Part shown: positions 27,030 through 36,870 of the stretch, piece by piece
How positions within the stretch are numbered: the stretch's first letter is position 1
How the letters are laid out: every line of letters begins with the position of its first letter
Translations under genes and position numbers: made by a program
The notes under the pieces: model-generated
The model's database searches: none
What the model was told of the DNA's origin: nothing
What the model saw: only the letters and a program-made list of their open reading frames with translations
Origin: Melioribacteraceae bacterium
Lineage (GTDB): Bacteria; Bacteroidota; Ignavibacteria; Ignavibacteriales; Melioribacteraceae
Length of the DNA: 64,000 bases
Direction of reading: 5' to 3'
Assembly (NCBI GenBank): GCA_016927595.1
Contig: JAFGMI010000007.1
Location: 62,001 to 126,000 of the forward strand

Positions 27030-27968
27030 ATGCGATTAATTCACCTGTCAGACCTTCATCTTAATTCCGTACACAAAAGAAGCAATATTAAAAAGTTTAA
27101 AAGAACACTTAAGCATGCAATTAAAACAGGGTTTGATCATCTGGTCATAACCGGAGATCTTACAGATAATGCTAACGAAAAAGACTTTATCATACTGCGA
27201 AAACTCCTTGCGCAATATGACCTATTGAATTCTAAACTTGTCAGTATTGTTATTGGTAATCATGATATCTTCGGGGGAGTTCAAACGGCACTTGATGTAA
27301 TAGATTTTCCCAGGAAGTGTTCCTCAATCGATTATGATCAAAAGATTAAAGAGTTCTATGAATACTTCAGGGAATTATTTCGGGATGCATATATGCCCGG
27401 TGCCGACAGTTGTTTTCCATATGCAAAAACAATTAAAGATAAAATACTGATCGGTCTAAATTCAATCGACAGGTATAGTAGATTAAAAAATCCATTTGCT
27501 TCCAACGGTAAAGTGTATAAAGATCAGATGGAAAATTTTAATAAAATCATGAATCAGGAAAGTATTAAAATAAAAGAAAAGATTGTTCTTATACACCATC
27601 ATTTTTATAAAAACAAAGCCAAATCAACAGCTAGTGCAAATGAAACCTGGAATAAAATAGAATCATTTACAATGAAGTTGAGAGGGAAAAAAAGGCTTGT
27701 AAGTCATTTTCATAACGCAGGGATTAAATTAGTTCTTCACGGTCATAGTCACGAAATGAGAGATTACAACAGGGGAGGAGTCAGATTCCTTAATGCGGGA
27801 GCGTCTATAGAAAATGGCGGAGATGATTCCAGCATATTTTTAATTGACTATAAAGACGAATCGTTATTCATAAAACAAGATGAAGTTCCACAAAAAACTT
27901 TTAATCCGATACCAGTTAAATTACCTGATTTTTTTGTACCGAAATTATTAACTCAACCATCAAATTAA
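27030..27968 (+). CDS. Calcineurin-like metallophosphoesterase
   Basis: 312 residues. All five metal motifs are present: HLSDLHLN at 5-12, ITGDLTDNANE, IGNHD, LIHHHFY and LHGHSHE. The fold cleaves phosphodi- or monoesters; relatives include cAMP phosphodiesterases CpdA, LpxH-like and DNA repair nucleases. No membrane segment or signal. Monocistronic between divergent sugar operon and rnf operon. Specific substrate unknown. Confidence 0.88.
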   Translation: MRLIHLSDLHLNSVHKRSNIKKFKRTLKHAIKTGFDHLVITGDLTDNANEKDFIILRKLLAQYDLLNSKLVSIVIGNHDIFGGVQTALDVIDFPRKCSSIDYDQKIKEFYEYFRELFRDAYMPGADSCFPYAKTIKDKILIGLNSIDRYSRLKNPFASNGKVYKDQMENFNKIMNQESIKIKEKIVLIHHHFYKNKAKSTASANETWNKIESFTMKLRGKKRLVSHFHNAGIKLVLHGHSHEMRDYNRGGVRFLNAGASIENGGDDSSIFLIDYKDESLFIKQDEVPQKTFNPIPVKLPDFFVPKLLTQPSN

Positions 27969-28183
27969 AACACCAAATATCTTTTATTTCTCATAATACT
28001 TATTTCATTTCCAAATCTGAAAATGAAAACTGTTTACTCATTCATTTCAATATCTGATAATAAAATAATCCCCGTTTAGAAAGGATAAATGCATTATTCA
28101 TATTAACCGGGAAAGTGAAAAGCTGGCATAGTTTATGAAATTCACACATTTCATGGATAATTTCAATTTACCGGTTAAACATT

Positions 28184-29521
28184 ATGTCGTTTTTTTCAAG
28201 TTTTAAAACTTTTAAAGGAGGAGTTCATCCTTCTGAATTCAAGGAATTTACCCAAAATCTCCCTTTCGAAATAATGCCAGCACCTGCCATTGTTATAATT
28301 CCCTTAACTCAGCATATAGGCAAACCTGCTAATCCTGTAGTTAAGAAAAAAGATGAAGTTAAAGCAGGACAGGTAATTGCCGAATCAAGCGGGTTTATTT
28401 CGTCGGTTATTCACAGTCCCGTGTCAGGTATAGTAAAAGATATACATCTTGAACCGACAATTTCCGGCTTCCCCAACGAATGCATCATAATTCAATCGAA
28501 TGATAACAGTGATATAGATTTAATGCCTCAGCTGGACATTGAAACAGTTTCACCGGATGATATTATTTCACGCGTAAGAGATGCAGGTATAGTAGGACAG
28601 GGGGGTGCAGCATTCCCGACATATGTAAAGTTATCTCCGCCGGCGGATACTAAAATCGATTACGTAATTCTTAACGGATGTGAATGTGAACCTTACCTTA
28701 CCCGGGACGACAGGTATATGATAGAAAGAAGCACCGATGTTCTTAACGGTTTAAAACTGATAATGAAAGCACTTGGTGTAAAAAAAGGTGTCATAGGTAT
28801 CGAGGACAATAAAAACCAGGCAATAAAAGCAATGCGGGAGATTGTTCGCTCCGAACCGGATATAGAGGTTGAGATACTCAAAACAAAATATCCGCAGGGT
28901 GCGGAGAAAATGTTAATAAAGGCTGTGCTGAACCGGGAAGTACCGCCGGGAAAATTACCAATGGACGTTGGATGCGTAATCCAGAATATAGGTACGGCTA
29001 TTGCTGTTAATGATGCCGTTACAAAAGGTGAGCCTCAAATAACCGCTGCGCTGACAGTTTCGGGGAAAGGAATAAATAATCCTAAAAATATTATAGTCCG
29101 TGTAGGCACCCCTTTGAATGAAATACTGAATTATTGCGGCGGTTTGAAAGACGATGCTGCTAAAATTGTTGTTGGTGGACCGATGATGGGTGTGTCACAA
29201 TTCGACGTAAATGCTCCGGTTACTAAAGCCACTTCGGGGATTCTGGTTCTGACAAAAAAAGAAGCAAATGCACATACAGAAACCCCTTGCCTTAATTGCG
29301 GAAAATGTATTGAGGTATGTCCGCTTGGATTAGTACCGACAAAACTTACAAGATTTTCGAAACTCAACATGTATGAGAAGGCGGATGAATTCAGTATAAC
29401 CACTTGCATGGAATGCGGTACATGTACTTATAATTGTCCGGCAAATATTCCTTTAGTTCAATGGATAAGGCTGGGAAAGAAAAAAGTAATAAGAATGCAG
29501 AAAGAAAAAATGTCTGCTTGA
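28184..29521 (+). CDS. rnfC: Rnf electron transport complex subunit C
   Basis: 445 residues. Contains the NADH/FMN region (DAGIVGQGGAAFPTYVKL at about 130-147, CECEPYLTRDDRYM) and two 4Fe-4S motifs CLNCGKCIEVCPLG and CMECGTCTYNCPAN in the C-terminal third. RnfC is the soluble NADH-facing subunit of the ion-pumping ferredoxin:NAD oxidoreductase. First gene of an operon in the order rnfC-D-G-E-A-B then an RseC-like gene. Normal length; it lacks the long alanine-rich tail of gammaproteobacterial RsxC. Confidence 0.95.
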   Translation: MSFFSSFKTFKGGVHPSEFKEFTQNLPFEIMPAPAIVIIPLTQHIGKPANPVVKKKDEVKAGQVIAESSGFISSVIHSPVSGIVKDIHLEPTISGFPNECIIIQSNDNSDIDLMPQLDIETVSPDDIISRVRDAGIVGQGGAAFPTYVKLSPPADTKIDYVILNGCECEPYLTRDDRYMIERSTDVLNGLKLIMKALGVKKGVIGIEDNKNQAIKAMREIVRSEPDIEVEILKTKYPQGAEKMLIKAVLNREVPPGKLPMDVGCVIQNIGTAIAVNDAVTKGEPQITAALTVSGKGINNPKNIIVRVGTPLNEILNYCGGLKDDAAKIVVGGPMMGVSQFDVNAPVTKATSGILVLTKKEANAHTETPCLNCGKCIEVCPLGLVPTKLTRFSKLNMYEKADEFSITTCMECGTCTYNCPANIPLVQWIRLGKKKVIRMQKEKMSA

Positions 29522-29610
29522 TATTGAATGATAAGATTAAAATTTCACGGTGGAATAAATTATAAACAATAAAATACATCTGACTAATGCTATAAAATCT
29601 TAGAGTGAGA

Positions 29611-30579
29611 ATGAATTCAATTACAGAAAATACTGACTACAAACTTGAACTAGCAAGTTCACCGCATATTCATTCACGATGGAATACCCGACAGGCAATG
29701 TGGATGGTTGTACTGGCATTGCTGCCTGCCGTTATTGCATCAGTTATTTTTTTCGGGATATACCAGATAGTAATAATTATTGTGTCGGTAGCTGCCTGTT
29801 TAGTCACTGAGGTATTGATTAAAAAAATAAGGAAAAGAAAAATAATTATAGACGACGGTAGTGCTGTAATTACAGGCTTGCTTCTGTCGCTAATTCTTCC
29901 GCCAAATTTTTCTCTTTCATCAACGGCTATCGGCGCTGTTATCGCAATCGGAATCGGCAAGGAGGTTTTTGGAGGAATCGGCTACAATATTTTTAATCCC
30001 GCTTTAGTCGGCAGAGCATTTTTGCAGGCTGCATTCCCGGTTCCGATGACCACATGGACACTGCCGGAAAATACAATAGATTCGTTGTCAAGTGCAACAC
30101 CGCTTGCAGCAATGAAGTTTGATAATGTTATTACAAAACCGTTAAATATGTTTCTCGGAAATATAGGCGGCTCCATTGGAGAAACAAGTGCACTGGCTAT
30201 CCTGATAGGAGGCTTATTCCTGATTGCGGCAGGAATTATAAACTGGAGGATTCCGACAGCAATGTTAACCGGTATGATTTTATTCAGCGGCATATTCTGG
30301 CTAATCGATCCGTTGAAGTACCCGGATCCGTTATTCCAGGTATTTGCGGGCGGATTTCTTTTCGGTTCTTTTTTCATGGCAACCGACTGGGTAACTTCTC
30401 CGTTAACTTCAAAAGGTATGTGGATTTACGGCATCTTGATTTCTTTAATGGTTGTGGCGATAAGACTCTTCGGCGGTCTTCCGGAAGGAGTGATGTACGC
30501 TATACTTTTTATGAATGCATTTGTACCAATGATTAATAAATTTACACGCCCCAGAGTTTTCGGTGAGGCAGCAAAATGA
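29611..30579 (+). CDS. rnfD: Rnf electron transport complex subunit D
   Basis: 322 residues from the ATG at 29611 (a GTG at 29605 gives two more). Many membrane helices. DSLSSATPLA with Thr163 fits the Dxx(S/T)gAT signal for covalent FMN attachment, with Ser where Gly is usual. AFLQAAFP and PTAMLTGM fit the NqrB/RnfD family. 89 bases after rnfC; its stop overlaps rnfG by 4 bases. Confidence 0.95.
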   Translation: MNSITENTDYKLELASSPHIHSRWNTRQAMWMVVLALLPAVIASVIFFGIYQIVIIIVSVAACLVTEVLIKKIRKRKIIIDDGSAVITGLLLSLILPPNFSLSSTAIGAVIAIGIGKEVFGGIGYNIFNPALVGRAFLQAAFPVPMTTWTLPENTIDSLSSATPLAAMKFDNVITKPLNMFLGNIGGSIGETSALAILIGGLFLIAAGIINWRIPTAMLTGMILFSGIFWLIDPLKYPDPLFQVFAGGFLFGSFFMATDWVTSPLTSKGMWIYGILISLMVVAIRLFGGLPEGVMYAILFMNAFVPMINKFTRPRVFGEAAK

Positions 30580-31148
30580 ATACTGTAATTAAAATGATTG
30601 TAACATTGTCTTTTATAGGAATCGTCTCCGGAAGTATGTTGTCACAAATAGCCGGGTGGGCTGCTCCCAAAATAGAAATGCACCGGAAAGCGGACACGGA
30701 GAAAGCGATTTTTCTTGTCCAGCCAGAAGCAAAATCATACTCGAACATCGGTTCTGTCGATTTTGAATGCTACAAGGTTTTTATCGATTCTGTAAATCAG
30801 AAGTTTATTGGCTATGCTTTGCCGTACGAGGGAAACGGATTCCAGGGCAAGGTAAGATTAATGGTCGGCATCGACAGCAGTCTGAAAATAATTACAGGAC
30901 TGCAGGTGCTTGAGCAGGTTGAAACTCCGGGTCTTGGAACAAAGGTTACGGAGGAAGCTTTTACCGGACAATTTAATGGATTATTGTCCGTCCCTCAGGT
31001 AAACTGGGTTAAGGGTGTGCCGCCTGAGAAGAACAACGAGATTCAGGCAATAACAGGCGCTACTATATCTTCAAAAGCAGTTGTTAATATCATTAACGAC
31101 GGTTTGAAAAAACTCCGCAGATCAGTACAGTCAGGAGGCGGCGAATGA
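30576..31148 (+). CDS. rnfG: Rnf electron transport complex subunit G
   Basis: 190 residues. One N-terminal membrane helix and a periplasmic FMN-binding domain with ETPGLGTKV and the flavin-attachment motif ITGATISS (Thr163). The acidic residue usually six places before the Thr is Gln157 here. The flavin transferase ApbE needed to load FMN is not in the window. Overlaps rnfD and rnfE by 4 bases each. Confidence 0.94.
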   Translation: MNTVIKMIVTLSFIGIVSGSMLSQIAGWAAPKIEMHRKADTEKAIFLVQPEAKSYSNIGSVDFECYKVFIDSVNQKFIGYALPYEGNGFQGKVRLMVGIDSSLKIITGLQVLEQVETPGLGTKVTEEAFTGQFNGLLSVPQVNWVKGVPPEKNNEIQAITGATISSKAVVNIINDGLKKLRRSVQSGGGE

Positions 31149-31828
31149 AAAAGGAAGTATCACTAATAAAAGAATTTACAAAAGGGCTTTGGGAAAATAA
31201 TGCCGTATTTAAACAAGTACTGGGAATGTGCCCTACTCTGGCTGTAACCGTCAGCGCTGTTAACGGAATAGCGATGGGTCTTGCAACAACATTCGTACTT
31301 GTTTTTTCAAGTCTTATAATTTCAACCATAAGAAAACTAATACCGGCACAGGTTAGGATTGCATCGTATATTGTTGTAATAGCAACATTTGTAACTATCG
31401 TAGATTTAATAATGAAAGCGCAGTTTCCGGATCTCAGCAAATCACTTGGTCCGTATATTCCGTTGATTGTTGTTAATTGTCTTATCCTGGGAAGACAGGA
31501 AGCGTTTTCTTCAAAAAATAATGTTGGAAGATCGGTATTGGATGCACTGGGAATGGGGACCGGATTTATACTGGCTTTATTTATGTTAGGAGGAATCAGA
31601 GAAATACTGGGGTCGCGTACTTTGCTCGGTATGCAGGTAATGCCGGGTGCTTATGAACCATGGCTTGTAATGATTCTTCCCGCAGGTGCTTTTTTAACAC
31701 TCGGACTTATTATGGGATATTTGAACAACATTACCGCGAGAAGAAAACAAGCTGCAAGAGATATCATCATCGAAAAATATTTACAGGATCGAAGTAGTGC
31801 TGTTTCAACTGAGGGAGGGAACCAATAA
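31145..31828 (+). CDS. rnfE: Rnf electron transport complex subunit E
   Basis: 227 residues, six predicted membrane helices. Starts KEFTKGLWENNAVFKQVLGMCPTLA (a family signature) and has LIVVNCLILGRQEAF, paired with RnfA in the membrane core that holds the shared [2Fe-2S] cluster between half-membrane helices. Its last base is the first base of the rnfA start codon (TAATG). Confidence 0.95.
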   Translation: MKKEVSLIKEFTKGLWENNAVFKQVLGMCPTLAVTVSAVNGIAMGLATTFVLVFSSLIISTIRKLIPAQVRIASYIVVIATFVTIVDLIMKAQFPDLSKSLGPYIPLIVVNCLILGRQEAFSSKNNVGRSVLDALGMGTGFILALFMLGGIREILGSRTLLGMQVMPGAYEPWLVMILPAGAFLTLGLIMGYLNNITARRKQAARDIIIEKYLQDRSSAVSTEGGNQ

Positions 31829-32400
31829 TGGAACTGTTTCTAATTTTCTTCTCATCGGCAATAGTAAACAACTTCGTTCTTTCATACTTTCTTGGGATCT
31901 GTCCGTTTATCGGAGTATCAAATAAAATTTCGTCGGCATTCTCAATGGGGCTTGCAACAACCTTTGTTATGGTCATTACTTCCGTCGTAACTTGGTTGAT
32001 TTATCATTTAATACTTGTTCCGTCAGGACTCGAGTTTTTACAATATGTTTCATTCATTCTTGTTATAGCCTCACTTGTTCAGTTCGTTGAAATGTTTATT
32101 AAAAAAGTAAGCCAGCCTTTATACAGAGCACTTGGAATATTTTTACCGCTGATTACTACTAATTGCGCTATACTGGGATTGGCACTGTTTATTGTTTTAC
32201 GGGAGTACAATCTGATTGAAGGAATAATTTTCGGAGCCGGCGCCGGAGCAGGCTTTACACTGGCTATAACCATTATGGCAGGGATACGCGAGGAGCTTGA
32301 GCTGGCTGAAGTTCCTGAATCACTGCGGGGGGCGCCTATCACATTGATAGTTGCAGGAATACTTGCACTTGCATTTATGGGATTTTCAGGAATGCTTTAA
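31828..32400 (+). CDS. rnfA: Rnf electron transport complex subunit A
   Basis: 190 residues, six membrane helices. IVNNFVLSYFLGICPFIGVS and ITTNCAILGLALF are the paired cysteine-bearing repeats shared with RnfE. Ends in a typical short tail (FMGFSGML). Translation is coupled with rnfE. A short hairpin separates it from rnfB. Confidence 0.95.
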   Translation: MELFLIFFSSAIVNNFVLSYFLGICPFIGVSNKISSAFSMGLATTFVMVITSVVTWLIYHLILVPSGLEFLQYVSFILVIASLVQFVEMFIKKVSQPLYRALGIFLPLITTNCAILGLALFIVLREYNLIEGIIFGAGAGAGFTLAITIMAGIREELELAEVPESLRGAPITLIVAGILALAFMGFSGML

Positions 32401-32409
32401 ATATAATAT

Positions 32410-32430
32410 CGATGAAATTATTTTTCATCG
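32410..32430 (+). other. Hairpin between rnfA and rnfB
   Basis: CGATGAAA-TTATT-TTTCATCG, a perfect 8-bp stem with a 5-base loop directly after the rnfA stop, followed by a strong AAGGAGAT RBS for rnfB. No T run follows, so it is more likely an RNA-processing or stability element than a full terminator. Confidence 0.5.
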
Positions 32431-32456
32431 CGCGTTTAAAAGGAGATAATAAATAA

Positions 32457-33296
32457 ATGGATACCGCTTTACTAATTGCGATTGCTACCATGGGTGGGCT
32501 TGGATTTATCTTCGCCGGCGGTTTGGCTATTGCTGATAAAAAATTAAGAGTTGAAGAGAATCCTTTGATCGGGAGAATAAATGATGTGCTGCCAGGTGCT
32601 AATTGCGGCGCCTGCGGAAAAGCCGGATGTTATGATTATGCGGTAAACATAGTTGAAGCAGGAGCTCCGGTAAATGGTTGCCCGGTAGGGGGTGAGGAAA
32701 CAGCCAGGCTGATTGCAGAGATAATGGGAGTAGATGTAGGTTCAACAGTTAAAATGGTACCGAGAATTTTATGCCGCGGGGGTAATATAGAAGCGGTAAA
32801 AAAAGCAGCAGGCTATAAAGGACCGATGAGCTGCAGCGTTATGGAAATTGTTTCGGGTGGTGATAAATTATGCTATTATGGCTGCCTTGGCGGCGGTGAT
32901 TGTGTGGAGGCTTGTACTTTCGGAGCAATGTTTATGAATGACGACGGCTTGCCGGAGGTGATAGAAGATTTGTGTACAGGCTGCAAAATGTGCGTGAATG
33001 CCTGCCCGAGAAATATTATTGAAATGCATCCCATCGACAGAAATGTATTCGTATTTTGTAAAAACCAGGACGATCCCAAAACATCAAAAAATGTTTGTTC
33101 CGTAGCCTGCATTGGATGCGGAATATGCGCAAGGAAATCGGAAGGCGGAATTGAAATGAACGGTTTTCTTCCAATAATAAGTTACGATAAACTTAAAGAG
33201 GAATTGATCCCCTTCGATAAATGCAGAACCGGTGCAATAGGATATTTGCGGGAACCCGTCGGGAAAGTATATACAGACAACGCTGAAACAAAATAA
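32457..33296 (+). CDS. rnfB: Rnf electron transport complex subunit B
   Basis: 279 residues. An N-terminal membrane helix (ALLIAIATMGGLGFIFAGGLAIA) precedes the Fe-S domain CGACGKAGCYDYA and NGCPVG, then a further set of 4Fe-4S motifs including CYYGCLGGGDCVEAC, CTGCKMCVNACPRN and CIGCGICARKS. RnfB accepts electrons from reduced ferredoxin. Being last in a CDGEAB order matches acetogen-type operons rather than the ABCDGE order of gammaproteobacteria. Preceded by AAGGAGAT. Confidence 0.95.
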   Translation: MDTALLIAIATMGGLGFIFAGGLAIADKKLRVEENPLIGRINDVLPGANCGACGKAGCYDYAVNIVEAGAPVNGCPVGGEETARLIAEIMGVDVGSTVKMVPRILCRGGNIEAVKKAAGYKGPMSCSVMEIVSGGDKLCYYGCLGGGDCVEACTFGAMFMNDDGLPEVIEDLCTGCKMCVNACPRNIIEMHPIDRNVFVFCKNQDDPKTSKNVCSVACIGCGICARKSEGGIEMNGFLPIISYDKLKEELIPFDKCRTGAIGYLREPVGKVYTDNAETK

Positions 33297-33307
33297 TTGT
33301 ATTGCAA

Positions 33308-33763
33308 ATGATAAACGAAGAGATTTCTGAAAGAGGAATTGTTGTAAAGAACGAAAACGGTATAGCCGAGGTCTTAATCAAGCCGGATAAGGAATGCGGG
33401 GAATGTACGGCTAAACTCTTCTGCAAGCCTGCTGAAAATAATAGTAGAATTTTCCGGATTCCCTACAAACATGAATTACTTCCGGGAGACGAGGTAAGCG
33501 TTTCTATTACCGGAAATTTACTGGTGAAAATATCATTGCTGCTCTATGGTATTCCTCTTTTAATTATTGTGTGTGTAGTTTCAGCGGGGATGAATTTAAT
33601 TGGTACGATGACCGAATTATTATCAATACTTTTATCCTTCGGGATAATAACTATATACTATGGTATACTATACACCCGGAACAAAAGAAACGGTTCGATA
33701 ACCAGTAATCTTAAAATTACTAAAATATATTCCGAACGTTCCGAGAATAAACTTACTCGTTAA
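33308..33763 (+). CDS. rseC: RseC/MucC-like membrane protein
   Basis: About 151 residues from the ATG at 33308 (a TTG at 33302 adds two). N-terminal soluble part with cysteines KECGECTAKLFCKP, then two membrane helices (LLLYGIPLLIIVCVVSAG and LLSILLSFGIITIYYGIL). This is the RseC architecture associated with Rnf/Rsx complexes and SoxR reduction. It follows rnfB by 11 bases. The exact function in Rnf assembly or redox is not established here. Confidence 0.88.
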   Translation: MINEEISERGIVVKNENGIAEVLIKPDKECGECTAKLFCKPAENNSRIFRIPYKHELLPGDEVSVSITGNLLVKISLLLYGIPLLIIVCVVSAGMNLIGTMTELLSILLSFGIITIYYGILYTRNKRNGSITSNLKITKIYSERSENKLTR

Positions 33764-33797
33764 ACACAAAATGAACAGTTTCGTTGCCAGGCTGTAA

Positions 33798-35153
33798 TTA
33801 AAATTTAAGCCAGCTATTAATATATTTATTTACATCAAATTTTCTTTTACAACCGTTGTAATTCATATATCTGATCTTTCCAAATACAGGACGTTCGGTC
33901 CATGCACGGTCATGAATGCCCCCTATCGACCATGCAGCACCCACATAACCGTTCGGATCCCTACCGTCAAGCTGATACTTATCGTTTAAATAAATAGCAA
34001 CCGCCAGGGCTTCCTCAGGACTATTAGTCCATTCGAGAATTTTTTTTGCCCAGTACATCCTCATATATCCGTGCATCTTTCCCGAAGTAACCATTTGAAT
34101 CTGTGCAGCATTCCACAGATCATCATGCGTAGCAGCGTTCTCGAACTCTTCCCGCGTGTAGAGATACTCACGCTTGTCATTGCGGTGCTTATTCAACGTG
34201 TCTTTTGCCCATTCTTTAAAGCCTTCAAATGAGTCGTAATGCTCGTTGTAATAACAGTAATTATCGGACAATTCTCTTCTTACAATCAGTTCCTCGAGAA
34301 AACTACGCTGCGATTCCGGGTACTCTATAAATGCCTGAGTATCTAACGCTATTCTTTGAGCAGAGATTTGTCCGAAATGCAAATACGGTGACAGGTTCGA
34401 AACCGCATCCTTTGTTGGATCGTTACGTTCTGTATTATATGCATCTAGCTTATCATTTAAAAAAATCTGAAGCATTTCAAGAGCTGCCGCTTCTCCCGGT
34501 TTGATCCAATCGGCTTGTTTAATACTAAAATCTATCCTTAATGAATTTTGGGCTGTATTCCAGTCATTTTCTATTAATCTGTTCTTTTTATAACTTTGCT
34601 TTTCAATCAGAGGATAGTCACAAAGATATTCATCCACCAATCTGTTTATTTTTGGTCTTATTGTGTATGCAGCAAATTCTTCTTTCTCCGAAACCACCCA
34701 TGCCGGTATAATGTTATGCGCATCGACTGTAATAAACGGAATTGATACTTTTGATGATATTTTCTTTTTCCATCCGGTGATTATTTTCAATGGATTAAAA
34801 TCGGAAATAAGCATTCCTGCATTTAACTCTGACACGAAGTTCGGAATTTTCTCCTCCGGATTTCCGATCAGCAGTTTAAAGGGTATATTAAATTGTTCTA
34901 GACTATTTTGAACTTCCCTTAATCCTTTCAGCATGAAATCATAATGACGGAATGCAGCTTCAAGAAATTCGTTTACCAGGCAGAATGCTACTATCACATA
35001 AGTTTTATTTTTAACCGCCTGCTGCTGCGCATATATAAGAGCCCAGTTGTCATTTACCCGCTGGTCGCGTTGCATCCAGTATACGACAGGACCATTTTCA
35101 TAATTGCGATTGTTCTCACTTTTAATTCGTTTTTCGAGCATTATAAAATTCAT
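33798..35153 (-). CDS. phrB: Class II CPD photolyase
   Basis: About 451 residues from the ATG at 35153 (a GTG at 35162 is possible). Starts with the antenna-domain motif VVYWMQRDQRVNDNWAL, and has FAD-site motifs NLSPYLHFGQIS, EELIVRRELSDNYCYYN, MHGYMRMYWAKKILEW and the class II C-terminal WSIGGIHDRAWTERPVFG and IRYMNYNGCKRKFD. It repairs UV cyclobutane dimers in visible light. Convergent with the rseC gene and downstream of dnaA. Other light-related genes in the window: the CarH-like regulator at 61.9 kb. Confidence 0.95.
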   Translation of the reverse strand: MNFIMLEKRIKSENNRNYENGPVVYWMQRDQRVNDNWALIYAQQQAVKNKTYVIVAFCLVNEFLEAAFRHYDFMLKGLREVQNSLEQFNIPFKLLIGNPEEKIPNFVSELNAGMLISDFNPLKIITGWKKKISSKVSIPFITVDAHNIIPAWVVSEKEEFAAYTIRPKINRLVDEYLCDYPLIEKQSYKKNRLIENDWNTAQNSLRIDFSIKQADWIKPGEAAALEMLQIFLNDKLDAYNTERNDPTKDAVSNLSPYLHFGQISAQRIALDTQAFIEYPESQRSFLEELIVRRELSDNYCYYNEHYDSFEGFKEWAKDTLNKHRNDKREYLYTREEFENAATHDDLWNAAQIQMVTSGKMHGYMRMYWAKKILEWTNSPEEALAVAIYLNDKYQLDGRDPNGYVGAAWSIGGIHDRAWTERPVFGKIRYMNYNGCKRKFDVNKYINSWLKF

Positions 35154-35253
35154 CTGTGTCACATTAGGGAAGCAAATATAATTTAAAAAATAATCAGGTA
35201 CATTGATATGCGTTTAGAAATTACTTTGCGGGGGCGGGAAGAATAAGTACCGG

Positions 35254-36657
35254 CTAAGCTGCGCCAAGTTCAATTTTATTCTTTAAGCCATCAATAATAT
35301 CCTTGATATGTAAATCCTGACCCAGCATTTCGTCAACCGTATTATAAGCGTGTATGACCGTAGAATGATCTCTGCCGCCGAAATGCAGTCCTATTGTTTT
35401 AAGAGACGATTTTGTAAGCTTTTTCGAAAGATACATTGCAACCTGTCTTGCCAATACAACTTCTTTCTTTCTGTTCTTCTCGCGAACTTTGTTTTCATCA
35501 ACCCTAAAATGATTGCATACAATCTGTGTAATATACTCTATTGATATGTTAACCTGTCTCGTTGTCGAGATTTCATTTACGGTTTTCTTTGCAAGATTAA
35601 GGTCAATTTCTTTTTCGCTCAGCGATGAACTTGCCAGCAGTTTTATGAGGCAGCCTTCAAGTTCTCTTATATTGCTTGTAATATTCAATGCAATAAACTC
35701 GAGAATTTCGTTGGATATTTCTATTCCGTAGCTGTTTGCTTTATTTTTCAATATCGCTATACGTGTTTCAAAATCAGGCGGCTGAATGTCTGCTGCCAGA
35801 CCCCACTGGAAACGCGATATTAATCTTTCATTCAACCCCTTAAGATCTTTCGGAGGTTTATCGGAGGAAAGTATAATTTGTTTTCCTGACTGATGCAGCG
35901 TGTTAAATATATGGAAAAACAAATCCTGAGTTTTTTCTTTTCCTATCAGAAACTGTATATCATCAATAATAAGGACATCCATATTCTTATAAAAGTTTGA
36001 AAATTCGTTTACAGTATTGTTCTGTATAGCATCAACGAACTCAACCGTAAAATGTTCACTCGAGAGGTAAATAACTTTCTTTGAAGGAAACTTTTCAATT
36101 ATTCTGTTGCCAATAGCCTGAATTAGATGCGTTTTACCCAGCCCTACACCGCCGTATATGAAAAACGGATTGAATGAAGTTTCACCGGGATTTTCACTTA
36201 TTGCATAGGAAGCTGCTCTGGCAAGCTGATTCCCTTCTCCTTTAATAAAATTTTCGAACTTATACCTGGGATTAAGATAATTTTCAAAGTCCTGTTTGTC
36301 CTCAGTAACTGCAGCTTTCAATTCCTCTTTGGGTTGATTAAACAGAGTCGGTTCATCTTCATTAATTTCCGGTTCGCTTTCTTCTACAATTACATAAACC
36401 AGTTCACCTTCGGGTCCAAGAACCTGATTAATTGTCCTATTGATTAATGTATTATAATGTTCATCAATCCATTCAACAAAAAAGTTGTTGGGCACCTGAA
36501 TCTTTAAGGAGTTATCCGTATACTCAACAGGTTTTATCGGTAGAAACCATGTGTTGTATGTTAAGGGAGGTACATTACCTTTAATAAATTCGAGACATTG
36601 CTTCCAAACTTTATTATGCTCTGTTTCAGTTACATCAACAGTAAAGGAATCCTTCAT
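35254..36657 (-). CDS. dnaA: Chromosomal replication initiator protein DnaA
   Basis: About 467 residues from the ATG at 36657; a GTG at 36672 in frame adds five. Domain I (VWKQCLEFIKG), AAA+ with Walker A GGVGLGKTHLIQAIG and Walker B VLIIDDIQFL, sensor region LISRFQWG, and the DNA-binding domain IV with the GGRDHSTVIHAYNTVDEM signature. The 490-base region upstream holds DnaA boxes. It begins right at a TTATCCACA box overlapping the start, consistent with autoregulation. Confidence 0.97.
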   Translation of the reverse strand: MKDSFTVDVTETEHNKVWKQCLEFIKGNVPPLTYNTWFLPIKPVEYTDNSLKIQVPNNFFVEWIDEHYNTLINRTINQVLGPEGELVYVIVEESEPEINEDEPTLFNQPKEELKAAVTEDKQDFENYLNPRYKFENFIKGEGNQLARAASYAISENPGETSFNPFFIYGGVGLGKTHLIQAIGNRIIEKFPSKKVIYLSSEHFTVEFVDAIQNNTVNEFSNFYKNMDVLIIDDIQFLIGKEKTQDLFFHIFNTLHQSGKQIILSSDKPPKDLKGLNERLISRFQWGLAADIQPPDFETRIAILKNKANSYGIEISNEILEFIALNITSNIRELEGCLIKLLASSSLSEKEIDLNLAKKTVNEISTTRQVNISIEYITQIVCNHFRVDENKVREKNRKKEVVLARQVAMYLSKKLTKSSLKTIGLHFGGRDHSTVIHAYNTVDEMLGQDLHIKDIIDGLKNKIELGAA

Positions 36658-36870
36658 TTTATAGTTATCCACAAATTAAGAGTTCTGAAAATGCAGGAGT
36701 TTTAATTAGTTTTTATTTCCATTTAAAAAATCAAGAACAATTTTTCCACAATTTATCAACATTAAGTATTTTTTTTAAGTTGTTATATATAAACGACTTA
36801 GAGAATCTGTTTAAATTCTTGTAAACAGACATGCTGTGTTTATTATATATCCAACAATAATTAAAAGAGC

